Below are positions 44,579-53,315 of a DNA stretch of 64,000 bases, piece by piece; position 1 is the first letter of the stretch, and every line of letters starts with the position of its first letter. The stretch lies in contig JASDSY010000030.1 in assembly GCA_041441465.1 (NCBI GenBank), forward strand, positions 71,978 through 135,977, written 5' to 3'. Source of the DNA: JASDSY01 sp041441465. GTDB taxonomy: Bacteria > Muiribacteriota > UBA9980. The notes under the pieces are model-generated. The model worked only from the letters and a program-made list of their open reading frames with translations. It was not told the origin of the DNA and did no database searches. Made by a program: the position numbers and the translations under genes.

Positions 44579-45508
44579 ATGAAAAAGATAAATTTTAATA
44601 ACTTTAAATTAAAAATGCCTATTATAAGGCAATATTCATTAAAAAACAAAAAAATCCGAATCGAAAATATTATTTTCGCATTTCTCGCGTTTTTATTATT
44701 TTCGTATTCAAATGCGGTTTGCGCGTATGCAGCTCTTCCGAATGAACAAAATGCCGAAATGGAAATCGAGACCGATGATAATGCGATATCTGGTACGGTC
44801 GACGAGAGCGTTATTGTGTTAAGCGATGAGGAAAGCAATAAGAAATATGACATATACGTAAATATTCCTACATTTTCATTGAGACTCATAGCCGACGGCA
44901 AGGTCGAAAAAATGTATAAGATCAGAGTCGGTTCTTTGAAGCATAAAACGATATGCGGCGAGGGAGAAATAACAAGAAAATTTTCACCTTCCTATTTTAG
45001 ATATTCGTCGGGGCCTCAAAAAGGTGAAATAATAAAATATTCGAATATACGAAACCATTATAAAGGTAAGATAATAAAAAGAATTAAAATCCCGTATGAA
45101 AAGGTAAAAGGTCTTGAACTTGAAATTAACGGTGAAATTACCGGGCAGATAATACATTCGACCACTAATCCCGAGACACTTGGGTATCCCTGCTCGACGG
45201 GCTGTATAGGAATGTCGATAGAAAGCATGCTCGATCTTTATAAGCTAGTAAACCCCGGAACTCGTGTGGTAATCGTATATAAACCGGTGGAATATTATAA
45301 CGGAGTTTTTTACTTTTATGATGATGTTTATCAAACTGGTATAAATTACGAGGAAATTGTGAGTGAAATCCTCGGGGATAACGGCATTTCATATACCGAC
45401 GATTTCGTGGCGACTATCGTAAAAAAAGGCAAAAAAGCAAAAAAAGTTAAAATAATAGACGTTTATCGCGAAATTAAGCAGAAACTGGCGCTTGCCGAGA
45501 TCGAATAA
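44579..45508 (+). CDS. Divergent L,D-transpeptidase-like (YkuD) exported protein
   Basis: The 309-residue protein has a membrane/signal segment (IIFAFLAFLLFSYSNAVCAY at about 23-45) and a YkuD-like domain from about residue 95: YDIYVNIPTFSLRLIADGK, later HSTTNPETLGYPCSTGCIGMS. H193 and C209 occupy the catalytic His and Cys positions. The usual SHGCxR is changed to STGCIG, so the second His and the Arg are lost, and an extra Cys (C205) lies four residues before the nucleophile. It could be an altered transpeptidase or an inactive wall-binding relative. A Lys-rich C-terminal region follows. The ATG has no clear SD and the first 20 residues are basic. It is preceded by a terminator, so it is its own unit. 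Confidence 0.75.
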   Translation: MKKINFNNFKLKMPIIRQYSLKNKKIRIENIIFAFLAFLLFSYSNAVCAYAALPNEQNAEMEIETDDNAISGTVDESVIVLSDEESNKKYDIYVNIPTFSLRLIADGKVEKMYKIRVGSLKHKTICGEGEITRKFSPSYFRYSSGPQKGEIIKYSNIRNHYKGKIIKRIKIPYEKVKGLELEINGEITGQIIHSTTNPETLGYPCSTGCIGMSIESMLDLYKLVNPGTRVVIVYKPVEYYNGVFYFYDDVYQTGINYEEIVSEILGDNGISYTDDFVATIVKKGKKAKKVKIIDVYREIKQKLALAEIE

Positions 45509-45524
45509 ACCTTCTTTATAAAAT

Positions 45525-45561
45525 AAAAAAACGGCTTTTTAGCGAAGCGGAAAAAAGCCGT
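45525..45561 (-). terminator. Terminator of the lut operon
   Basis: ACGGCTTTTT / AAAAAGCCGT (45531-45540 with 45552-45561) forms a hairpin. The A run at 45521-45530 becomes a T run on the minus strand, so it ends the minus-strand transcript. It may slow the convergent plus-strand transcript too. Confidence 0.75.
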
Positions 45562-45596
45562 CAGGATAATTAAAAAAAATTAAATTATATTTTTTA

Positions 45597-46139
45597 TTAA
45601 TAAATCATTACGAAAAGCTTTTTAGGTCCATGCATGCCGTGGACTATTTTTTTTTCGATGTCGGCTGTTTTAGAAGGGCCTGAAATTATGGTCAGATTGC
45701 TTATCTTCTGGAAATCTCCGCCGTGCGCATTAAATATGTCGTTCAGGTTATCGAAAATTTCCGGCGCTTTTTTTATTAATATGTTTACCGGCGGCACGAG
45801 CGTTTCTTTCAGGTCGTGTTCCATTGAATTCAAGGCGACCGCTCCGGAGCCGGCTATGATATAATCGTATCCCGTTATGGAAATATCGCAGTCAGCTGTC
45901 AAATTTTCTGATATTAAGATTTTATCGCTGTCTTGCATGCCGATTTTATTTACTATATCTTTTTTTAGTAAGTCATTCAGGCAGCTCGAAATATGAACTA
46001 TAATTTTTTTGACTGCGGCTTCGCCTTTTACCAGTTCGGTTATTTTTTGCGCTGCCGCTTCGGCTGATTCGAGTTTTAATGCCTGGCCGCCGTTATCATT
46101 TAAATTGGCGGCAAAAATATTGAATGAATCCTGGCTCAT
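45597..46139 (-). CDS. lutC: Lactate utilization protein LutC (LUD domain)
   Basis: The 180-residue protein matches the LutC/YkgG LUD-domain family: a C-terminal ISGPSKTADIEKKIVHGMHGPKKLFV is the family signature. The LutABC complex oxidises L-lactate to pyruvate in the cytosol via iron-sulfur proteins. The start overlaps the stop of lutB by four bases (ATGA type), so the two are translationally coupled. It is the last gene of the operon. Confidence 0.93.
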   Translation of the reverse strand: MSQDSFNIFAANLNDNGGQALKLESAEAAAQKITELVKGEAAVKKIIVHISSCLNDLLKKDIVNKIGMQDSDKILISENLTADCDISITGYDYIIAGSGAVALNSMEHDLKETLVPPVNILIKKAPEIFDNLNDIFNAHGGDFQKISNLTIISGPSKTADIEKKIVHGMHGPKKLFVMIY

Positions 46140-47554
46140 TTTTTGAAATACTCCTCGAAAAAAGTTTTTTCCGGCGCTTTGATAAAATTTCTGCCGCGGA
46201 ATTTATCCCAGAACGGAATGTAAAATCTTCCTGAAATTTTATTCGATAATTTTTCGGCGAATCTAATGCCGTATGGTATAAGGCTTCTGGTAAATTCGTA
46301 TGAATAAAAAAATCTGTATGAGAATGAAAAGCATTTCTTGACGATTCTTTTTAAAGATAAGCTTGACGCCGGGAGTTCGGCGAGCCGCTTTCTGTGTTCA
46401 ATTATGATTTCTGGAATATCTATTTTCATCGGGCACAGGCTTTTACAGAAGCCGCAAAGCGTTGAGGCGTCGAGCATTTCTTCGCACGCGGCGATGCCCT
46501 TAAAAAAAGGCGCCAGCATTATTCCGATAGGGCCGCCGTATGTGAATTCGTAACCGTGGCTTGCCAGACGCTGAAATACAGGGCATACATTCTGGCATGC
46601 GCCGCATCTGATACATCTTAATATTTTTTTCATTTTAGCGTCCGAGGCGATCTTGAAACGGTTTTTGGTTACTATTATATAATACCTTTCATGGCCTGCT
46701 TCAGGCGCGGATGTAATCGTAGTGTAGGCGTTTAAAAGCTGGCCCGTCGCCGATTTGGAAAGTATTTCAAGAAAATTTGGAATGTCCGAAAATTTTGGAA
46801 TTAATTTTTCTGCGCCGAAAACTGCTATATGCGTTTGCGGCAGAGTAAGGCACATTCTTGCGTTACCTTCATTTTCGATGACCGCTATGGAACCTGTTTC
46901 GGTTACGGCAAAATTAGCGCCGGTAATGCCTACTTTCGCGCTCAAAAATTTATCGCGCAAATATGACCTGGCGAATGCCGTCATCTGATTGATATCGTCC
47001 GTTAAGGGCATATTAAGTTTCCGGTTAAATATTTCAGCGACTTCTTCTTTTGATTTATGCAGTGCAGGCGCTGTTAAATGTGCCGGCAGTTCGCCACAAA
47101 GCTGGACTATGAATTCACCGAGGTCGGTTTCGATAGGACTGATGCCGTGTTCTTCAAGGTAATGGTTCAAGCGCATTTCTTCGGTAAGCATGGATTTAGA
47201 TTTTACAGTAAAATCTGCGTTTTTACTTTTAATTATTTCCGTAATCTTTGCTGACGCCATATCGTAATCGTCGTATACGAAAACTTTAATGCCTTTAGAC
47301 TCGGCATTTTTAATAAAACACTCGAGATTTTTTTCGAGGTTTTCTATCGAATTGTCGCGAGCGTCAATGGCATTTTCACGGGCTTTTTCGTAAACTGCGG
47401 ATGTCTTTCGTATTACGTCGCATCGTTTTTTCAATGTCGTTGCTGTCGCGTTTTTTAAATTGCGCTGCAGCTTCTTATTGCTTAGTTGAGTTATCGAATT
47501 TTGACGGACTTTTATTAAATTTTGTTTTTCATTTGATTGCATAACATTTTCCAT
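46136..47554 (-). CDS. lutB: Lactate utilization iron-sulfur protein LutB
   Basis: The 472-residue protein has an N-terminal LUD domain (about 60-300; AKVGITGANFAVTETGSIAV is typical) and two 4Fe-4S motifs: CIRCGACQNVCP and CGFCKSLCP, separated by the conserved GGPIGIMLAPFF loop. A C-terminal helical part follows. It carries electrons in LutABC lactate oxidation. It lies 24 bases after lutA. A second in-frame Met at residue 5 is an alternative start. Confidence 0.95.
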   Translation of the reverse strand: MENVMQSNEKQNLIKVRQNSITQLSNKKLQRNLKNATATTLKKRCDVIRKTSAVYEKARENAIDARDNSIENLEKNLECFIKNAESKGIKVFVYDDYDMASAKITEIIKSKNADFTVKSKSMLTEEMRLNHYLEEHGISPIETDLGEFIVQLCGELPAHLTAPALHKSKEEVAEIFNRKLNMPLTDDINQMTAFARSYLRDKFLSAKVGITGANFAVTETGSIAVIENEGNARMCLTLPQTHIAVFGAEKLIPKFSDIPNFLEILSKSATGQLLNAYTTITSAPEAGHERYYIIVTKNRFKIASDAKMKKILRCIRCGACQNVCPVFQRLASHGYEFTYGGPIGIMLAPFFKGIAACEEMLDASTLCGFCKSLCPMKIDIPEIIIEHRKRLAELPASSLSLKRIVKKCFSFSYRFFYSYEFTRSLIPYGIRFAEKLSNKISGRFYIPFWDKFRGRNFIKAPEKTFFEEYFKK

Positions 47555-47578
47555 ATCTTGAAATTTTTAAATTTGATG

Positions 47579-48316
47579 CTAATTTGAGCAATAATCAATA
47601 AATTCGGCAAAATGGTAAAATTTTATTTTTAAATTTTGCGCTTCGGATACGCTTTTTAAATGCATAAGGCATCCTGCGTCGCAGGCGACAAACGCGCTTA
47701 AATTTAATTCTTTAACGAATTCGAGCTTTTTTGTCCCGATATCTATTGAAAGTTCAGGCATAGCGGCTGAGAATGAACCGCCGAAACCGCAGCAGGTATT
47801 ATCGTAAATATCCGCCTCGAACCATTTTAAACCGCTTATAGAGTTCAATATGTTTTTGGGGCTTTCATCGATTTTTAATTCATTTAAAAGATGGCACGAT
47901 TTGTGGTAAAAAATAGCGCCTTTATACTTTAAATTAAGCTTTTTATAAGCGTCGGACTTATACATAAAATCCGAAAACTCGATTATCTTTTCGCAGATTT
48001 TTTCCGAGCTGCTTTTAAGATTCAGGTTCTTATAGTTATTTTTTACCATGGCAGCGCATGATCCTGAAGGCACTACTATATAATCAGCGTCGGTTTGAGA
48101 ATATAAATCTATAAATTTTTGCGCAAGCGCCGCAGCGTCATCATGAAATCCCATGTTATATCCGGGTTGGCCGCAGCAGGGCTGATTTTTTTTTACTTCA
48201 GGCTCGATTCCGCATTTTTTCATGACATTTATCATGGAAAATGCGGTGTCTGGGAAAAATTGATTTATTAAACATGGTATGAACAGCGATACTTTTATTT
48301 TATCTATATTAGCCAT
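47579..48316 (-). CDS. lutA: Lactate utilization protein LutA (CCG domains)
   Basis: The 245-residue protein has two cysteine-rich CCG domains: NQPCCGQPGYN near residue 45 and NTCCGFGGSFS near residue 180, each followed by a further conserved Cys (PSGSC, CDAGC). These bind iron-sulfur clusters as in heterodisulfide reductase subunit B and glycolate oxidase GlcF. It is first of the lut genes and lies only 15 bases after queE, so queE-lutA-lutB-lutC is probably one transcript. Confidence 0.95.
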   Translation of the reverse strand: MANIDKIKVSLFIPCLINQFFPDTAFSMINVMKKCGIEPEVKKNQPCCGQPGYNMGFHDDAAALAQKFIDLYSQTDADYIVVPSGSCAAMVKNNYKNLNLKSSSEKICEKIIEFSDFMYKSDAYKKLNLKYKGAIFYHKSCHLLNELKIDESPKNILNSISGLKWFEADIYDNTCCGFGGSFSAAMPELSIDIGTKKLEFVKELNLSAFVACDAGCLMHLKSVSEAQNLKIKFYHFAEFIDYCSN

Positions 48317-48331
48317 AAAAATCCTTTATCT

Positions 48332-49030
48332 TTATACTCCCCTTAGTTCCGGCGGCCATATATATTTATGCATTTGCAATTGAAACCGTGCCGGTACCTT
48401 ATCTTTCAGCATTAACTCTATTATGGTTTCCGGTTTTATTTGACCGAATACGCTGGAAAATAAAATTTTACTTTTTTCATAAAGCTTTTTATCAAATATT
48501 ATTTTTTTTGAATATTCATAATCTTCGATGCTTCCTATCACGAATTTTATTTCGTCATCATGTTTCAAATAATTTATATTATCCGGGAGCATTCTCTCAT
48601 TCATGCCCGATGACGGCGTTTTTATGTCCATTATTATAACGGCCTTTTTATTTATGTCTTTTATTGAAATTGAACCTGAAGTTTCAATCAATAATTTTGG
48701 AGCTATTCCGGAAAATTTATGTTTGTTTTCTTCCTGCCAGTCGATGACGGCGTTTATTAAAAAAATTATATTTTCCTGCAGAAGCGGCTCGCCGCCTGTT
48801 AATTCTATAATAGGTGCGTTTAATGTTTCGATTTTTTTTATTATCTCGCAAATTGTCATATCGGCGCCTTCGTCATATGCGTATCGGGTATCGCAATAAC
48901 TGCATCTTAAGTTGCAGCCTGTAAGCCTTATAAATACGCATGGCAGTCCGGCATACGTTGATTCGCCCTGGATACTTTTAAATATTTCATTTACTTTAAA
49001 CGATAAATTAGCATTTTGTAAAAACTGCAT
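48332..49030 (-). CDS. queE: 7-carboxy-7-deazaguanine synthase QueE (radical SAM)
   Basis: The 232-residue enzyme has the QueE N-terminus (VNEIFKSIQGESTYAGLPCVFIRL) and the radical SAM cysteines in TGCNLRCSYCDT, then IELTGGEPLLQ and IMDIKTPSSGM. The C-terminus KYIWPPELRGV matches the usual end of the family. It converts 6-carboxy-tetrahydropterin to 7-carboxy-7-deazaguanine in queuosine or preQ0 synthesis. RBS AAGGAAT precedes the ATG. No queC, queD or queF gene is near; it simply leads the lut operon. Confidence 0.95.
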   Translation of the reverse strand: MQFLQNANLSFKVNEIFKSIQGESTYAGLPCVFIRLTGCNLRCSYCDTRYAYDEGADMTICEIIKKIETLNAPIIELTGGEPLLQENIIFLINAVIDWQEENKHKFSGIAPKLLIETSGSISIKDINKKAVIIMDIKTPSSGMNERMLPDNINYLKHDDEIKFVIGSIEDYEYSKKIIFDKKLYEKSKILFSSVFGQIKPETIIELMLKDKVPARFQLQMHKYIWPPELRGV

Positions 49031-49407
49031 CTTATATTCCTTAATGATTATATTTCGAAATTTTTTTCATATTATATCGAATAAGTTAAAATTTTAAAAG
49101 TAAAATTTAAATTTTATTGTTTTTTTATTGCATGCATTGTCAGAAGTATCCGCTAAAATATGTTCTTGAAATAAAAATTGAAAAGTATTATAATATTATA
49201 ATATGACTGTCTAAAAGTGAAAATATTTTCATTTGCCGGAAAATTATTGATTTTAGTGTATCGTAATTTACTAATTTCAGTTATCGGTTTATATTGGGCA
49301 TGTTCGTGTAAAATATGAAACAAAACAAAAACAAACATAAAAATAAAGTTGATATGGTATGAAAATTGCTTTTTTAGTTTTATATTTTGTGAAAAAGAGG
49401 TGAAATT
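49031..49407 (+). other. Intergenic region between queE and the M48 protease gene
   Basis: The 377-base divergent region holds a promoter for the plus-strand gene at 49166-49194 and a 14-base perfect palindrome (TGAAAATATTTTCA) at 49218-49231. On the minus side a TATAAT lies about 40 bases before queE, with a poor -35 box. No ORF here is convincing. Confidence 0.5.
49166..49194 (+). promoter_or_regulatory. Sigma70-type promoter upstream of the M48 protease gene
   Basis: TTGAAA (49166-49171), a 17-base spacer and TATAAT (49189-49194). It implies a leader of about 205 bases before ATG 49408. Confidence 0.65.
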
Positions 49408-50859
49408 ATGAAAAGTAACAATTCGATAATTAATTTGCTGTTCTTGATTTTTATCAGCGCCTTTTTGCTGTCGGCATATCAGCCGCCGGCATATTGCCAG
49501 GATTCAGATGATGAAGAAGATACACAAGGAAGGTTAGAACATGAAGTTTTATATGAAAAATATAAAAATGCCCCGGATGGCTCTGAAGAAAAGGATGAAC
49601 TTTATAAACAATATTTAAAATCCTATTCTGAGTACCAAAAAAATCCATCGGGCAAGAAAAATTCCGATAGTGAAAAAATAAATAAAAATTCAAGTGAAAA
49701 AGACCGGTTAAATGAATGGAAAAGCAAATATTCCAAGGATAAGAATCCTACCGATACAAAAGCCGATAAGAATTCCGGGTCTAAACGGCAAAAAACTTAT
49801 CAGTACGGTGATGACGTAAAAAATTCACGCGCAAAAGCTGACGAGGCATACGAAAAATATAAAAATGCCCCCGACGGTTCAGAGGAAAAGGAACAATATT
49901 ATAAAGAGTATCAAAAAGCTTATAGAGAATATCTTTCAAGCTATTCCGAATCGAGGAAGCTTGAAACCGGAACGGCCGCCGAATCCGATGAAGATGATGT
50001 GCTCATATCAAAACCTAAAGAAAAAAAGGGCGGGAATGTTAAAAATGCTCCGGTTAATAAATTAAATGCGCCTGTACCCGGCGTTTCTTACCTTGTAGAT
50101 ACTCCGGCTACGCCTGTTCCAAAAGTTGAAGCCGGCGGCGGCGGCGGCGGTTACTTCAAAAAGGTTTTTAAAAAGGCCGAACTTGCCACTGAAAAGCTTA
50201 TAGGCGCCCAGACTTGCGCGGCTCTCGAATTAGTTTATGGGGTCAATAAAGATCCCGCCCTTAACGAGAAATTAAACCGCGTAGCTCAGAGAATCGCGGC
50301 CGCTTCAGACAGGCGCGACCTGGATTATAAGTTTAAGATTTTAAATATGTCAGATGTGAATGCGTTTGCGGTACCCGGCGGAACGATATATGTCACCAAA
50401 GCAATGCTGGATTTTGTTTCGTCCGATTCCGAGCTGGCTTTTGTTTTGGGCCACGAAATGGGCCACCAGGTAGGCAAGCATTCATTAAAAGCCATTGAAC
50501 GCACAATGCTTATCGAGTATTTTATAAAAAAATCGAAGGCCGGCGTTATTAAAAATAATCAGCAGGCGCTTGAGATTGCTAATGTGTTTATGGGCCTTAA
50601 ATATTCGCGTGATAACGAATTTCAGGCGGATCAATATGGTTTTAAATACGCCTCTTTTACAGGTTACAATCCTTATGGCGGTGTAGGATTTTTCCAGAAG
50701 CTGAAAGCTAAATATGAAACCACTAAAACTCCGGCGTTTTTAACGCTGTTTCAAACCCATCCTCCGACATCAGACCGCCTTGGAAGAGTTAATGATATGG
50801 CAAATAGTTTCTCGCAGACTCATACCGAATGGAGATCATACGCGCCTCAACTCAAATAA
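49408..50859 (+). CDS. Secreted M48-family zinc metalloprotease with duplicated N-terminal motif
   Basis: The 483-residue protein has a signal peptide (INLLFLIFISAFLLSAYQ), a low-complexity Ser/Lys/Asp-rich region (about 30-220), a Gly-rich hinge (AGGGGGGYF), and an M48 protease domain from about 260. The active site is H349-E350-MG-H353, with the third zinc ligand E404 in SRDNEFQADQYG. The family degrades or assembles periplasmic and outer-membrane proteins (BepA/LoiP type). The N-terminal region carries a motif twice, YEKYKNAPDGSEEK followed by a Tyr-rich helix, at residues 49-76 and 148-175. ATG 49408 has AAAGAGGTG upstream. The debranching enzyme gene follows by 27 bases. Confidence 0.9.
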   Translation: MKSNNSIINLLFLIFISAFLLSAYQPPAYCQDSDDEEDTQGRLEHEVLYEKYKNAPDGSEEKDELYKQYLKSYSEYQKNPSGKKNSDSEKINKNSSEKDRLNEWKSKYSKDKNPTDTKADKNSGSKRQKTYQYGDDVKNSRAKADEAYEKYKNAPDGSEEKEQYYKEYQKAYREYLSSYSESRKLETGTAAESDEDDVLISKPKEKKGGNVKNAPVNKLNAPVPGVSYLVDTPATPVPKVEAGGGGGGYFKKVFKKAELATEKLIGAQTCAALELVYGVNKDPALNEKLNRVAQRIAAASDRRDLDYKFKILNMSDVNAFAVPGGTIYVTKAMLDFVSSDSELAFVLGHEMGHQVGKHSLKAIERTMLIEYFIKKSKAGVIKNNQQALEIANVFMGLKYSRDNEFQADQYGFKYASFTGYNPYGGVGFFQKLKAKYETTKTPAFLTLFQTHPPTSDRLGRVNDMANSFSQTHTEWRSYAPQLK

Positions 50860-50886
50860 ATAAAAAGAACGGTGGTTTTTTTATAA

Positions 50887-52926
50887 ATGTCTTTAAGTTT
50901 TAAATTAAACTGTGAAAATTTTATCATTGATACATATAAAAATTTCGATTATGAATGGATAATAACAAACGGCCTGGGCGGTTTCGCTTCCGGTACTCCG
51001 ATGCTTTGCAATGCCAGGAAATATCACGGGCTTCTGGTTGCCGCTTTTAACCCGCCAGCCGACCGCTACCTCGTACTTTCTAAAATTGACGAGGAAATAA
51101 CACGCGATAACGAAGAATATTTTTTAGCTGTAAATCAGTATGAAAAAGTTTTTCAGCCGACAGGATTTCGTTATCTTAAAACATTCGAGCAAATTCCGGA
51201 GCCGGTTTTTACATATAGCGTTAATGATATCACGCTGACTAAAAAGATATTCATGGTCTACGGCCAAAATACGGTAGTTATCAAATATGAAGTTATTTCG
51301 GCGGTCCGCCCGTTTACCCTTAAAATGTATCCGCTCACTAATTTTCGTGATTTTCACGGCAATACCTCGGCTAAAAATCCGGGTTTCAAGTATGACATAA
51401 ATCATAAGGATAAAAACCTTAATATTATATTTTCCGATAATGCGCTCGGCGCTAAAAACTTATATATGACATCAGATAAGGCGATATTCAAACGTAATGA
51501 AAACTGGCATCGTGATTTTCTGCTGTACGAGGAAGTATTGCGCGGGGAAGAGGCTAAGGAAGACTTATTCAGTCCCGGCCGTTATTCGATTACCCTTAAA
51601 GCCGGCGATGTTTTTTATTTATACGCTTCGACCGATTTTGAAAAGCCGGCGGAATCATTTAAAAAACTTGAAAAAAAATCAGCTGAACGCGCGGCGAAAA
51701 TAATTAAAAGTTCTCCTGTTGATAATGATTTTGCGCGTAAATTATCATATTCCGCGGATTCTTTTATAGTAAGCCGCCGATCGACCGGGAAAAAAACTGT
51801 AATTGCCGGTTACCACTGGTTTTCAGACTGGGGGCGCGATACTATGATAGCGTTGCCCGGTCTCACTCTTATCAATAAGCGCTTTGACGTGTGCCGTGAA
51901 ATCCTTGAAACGTTTTCTGAAAACATAAAAAATGGCCTTGTGCCGAACAGGTTTCCCGATAATTCGGAGATGCCTGTCGAATATAATACCGTCGATGCTT
52001 CGTTATGGTATTTCAACGCAATTTATAAATATTATCAATATACCGATGATATCGAATTCGTAAAAAAATTAATGCCCGGCATGAGAAATATAATTGAAAA
52101 TTATATGTCCGGGACCGACTATAACATAAAAATGGACCATTCTGACGGTTTTATAATGCAGGGCGCCGAGGGCTATCAATTGACATGGATGGATGCGAAG
52201 GTAAATGGTTTTGTCGTCACTCCGCGCACCGGTAAGCCCGTTGAAATAAATGCATTGTGGTATAACGCGCTTTGCGTTTATAAATTTTTCTTTAATGTTG
52301 TATGCTCCGAAATGCCCTTTGAATATGACGAATTAATAAAAAAAGTCTTGAGTAATTTTTCTAAATTTATAAATCCTGAAAATGGTTCGCTTTATGATTT
52401 CTTGCTTAATAGTCCTGAAAATGGCTCCTGCGTGAGTGAGGAATCTAAAAAAATAAGGCCAAACCAGATTTTTGCAGTTTCATTACCTTTTTCGCCGCTG
52501 ACTCAGGAAATTGCTGAAAAAATAATGAAAATCGCGGCTGAGAATCTTCTGACTCCTTACGGATTAAGATCGCTCGCGCCTTCTGATAAAGACTATAAAG
52601 GCATTTATGACGGCGATAGGTATAAACGCGATTGTTCGTACCATCAGGGAACAACGTGGGGATATCTTATAGGGCCGTATATTTCGGCGAGTCTTAGAAC
52701 AGCTAAATATTCGCGCCATTCTGTAAATGAATGCCGCGAGCTTTTAAACGCTATGGAGAAACACCTTGACTGTGAAGGGATATTCAGCGTTTCCGAGATA
52801 TTCGACGGCGATGCGCCCTATAAGCCTTGCGGCTGCATAAGCCAGGCGTGGAGCGTTGCCGAACTGCTGCGCGTTCTTTATGAGGACATTGACGGACATT
52901 TTCAGCTTAAACCGCTGTCAGAATAA
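50887..52926 (+). CDS. Glycogen-debranching enzyme (amylo-alpha-1,6-glucosidase)
   Basis: The 679-residue protein has the GDE N-terminal domain (WIITNGLGGFASGTPMLCN, RKYHGLLVAAF) and a C-terminal alpha/alpha barrel with WFSDWGRDTMIALPGLTL, YNTVDASLWYFNAIYKY, TWMDAKVNG and the final GTTWGYLIGPYI. This is the GH133-type debranching enzyme of bacteria and archaea, which removes alpha-1,6 glucosyl branches from glycogen. No signal peptide is present, so it is cytosolic. Together with the GH13 enzyme at 39307 it indicates use of alpha-glucan reserves or dextrins. Confidence 0.95.
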   Translation: MSLSFKLNCENFIIDTYKNFDYEWIITNGLGGFASGTPMLCNARKYHGLLVAAFNPPADRYLVLSKIDEEITRDNEEYFLAVNQYEKVFQPTGFRYLKTFEQIPEPVFTYSVNDITLTKKIFMVYGQNTVVIKYEVISAVRPFTLKMYPLTNFRDFHGNTSAKNPGFKYDINHKDKNLNIIFSDNALGAKNLYMTSDKAIFKRNENWHRDFLLYEEVLRGEEAKEDLFSPGRYSITLKAGDVFYLYASTDFEKPAESFKKLEKKSAERAAKIIKSSPVDNDFARKLSYSADSFIVSRRSTGKKTVIAGYHWFSDWGRDTMIALPGLTLINKRFDVCREILETFSENIKNGLVPNRFPDNSEMPVEYNTVDASLWYFNAIYKYYQYTDDIEFVKKLMPGMRNIIENYMSGTDYNIKMDHSDGFIMQGAEGYQLTWMDAKVNGFVVTPRTGKPVEINALWYNALCVYKFFFNVVCSEMPFEYDELIKKVLSNFSKFINPENGSLYDFLLNSPENGSCVSEESKKIRPNQIFAVSLPFSPLTQEIAEKIMKIAAENLLTPYGLRSLAPSDKDYKGIYDGDRYKRDCSYHQGTTWGYLIGPYISASLRTAKYSRHSVNECRELLNAMEKHLDCEGIFSVSEIFDGDAPYKPCGCISQAWSVAELLRVLYEDIDGHFQLKPLSE

Positions 52927-52997
52927 AGCTTCTTTTATTTCACTAATAAAGAGAACGCGTGATTAAATAATAGATTTGTAAATATCTTTAAATTTGG

Positions 52998-53033
52998 AAA
53001 AACAGAGGGCTGACAGGTCCTCTGTTTTTTTAT
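52998..53033 (+). terminator. Terminator after the debranching enzyme gene
   Basis: AAAACAGAGG / CCTCTGTTTT forms a 10-bp stem (left arm near 52999-53008, right arm 53019-53028) with a 10-base loop and a T run. Confidence 0.9.
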
Positions 53034-53262
53034 TTCAGGCTGTTTTGGGAAGTTGGCAGATTTTTGAACAGCTGGTTAAAGCAGTTCAATTTATTTAATT
53101 TTGGTGAAATACAGGTGCAGCCTAATCATCCGGCATTTAGTCATTTTTATAATTACTAAACTATGATATTATTATAAAAAAGTTTTTTTAGATTTTGCGT
53201 GTTTGGCGTGATGAGATGATAAAAAAAGCATTATATTATGAACAGGATTCGATGTTAAAAAT

Positions 53263-53304
53263 AAGTTGGCGATAAAAAGTGTTTAAACCTTTTACCGCCA
53301 ACTT
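53263..53304 (-). terminator. Terminator of the POT transporter gene
   Basis: AAGTTGGCG / CGCCAACTT (53263-53271 with 53296-53304) is extended inward by A-T pairs. It lies 12 bases beyond the minus-strand stop codon, and on that strand is followed by ATTTTTAAC. Confidence 0.8.
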
Positions 53305-53315
53305 CAAGAGAGTTA

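Larger units (their letters stand above)
52927..53315 (+). other. Intergenic region between convergent genes
   Basis: The 389 bases contain two terminators (52998-53033 for the debranching gene, 53263-53304 for the peptide transporter gene) and about 230 AT-rich bases between them in which I see no ORF or other signal. Confidence 0.6.

Noticed and set aside
49153..49338. Short minus-strand frame before the M48 gene
   Set aside because: No ribosome site or recognisable features; it lies across the plus-strand promoter and palindrome.
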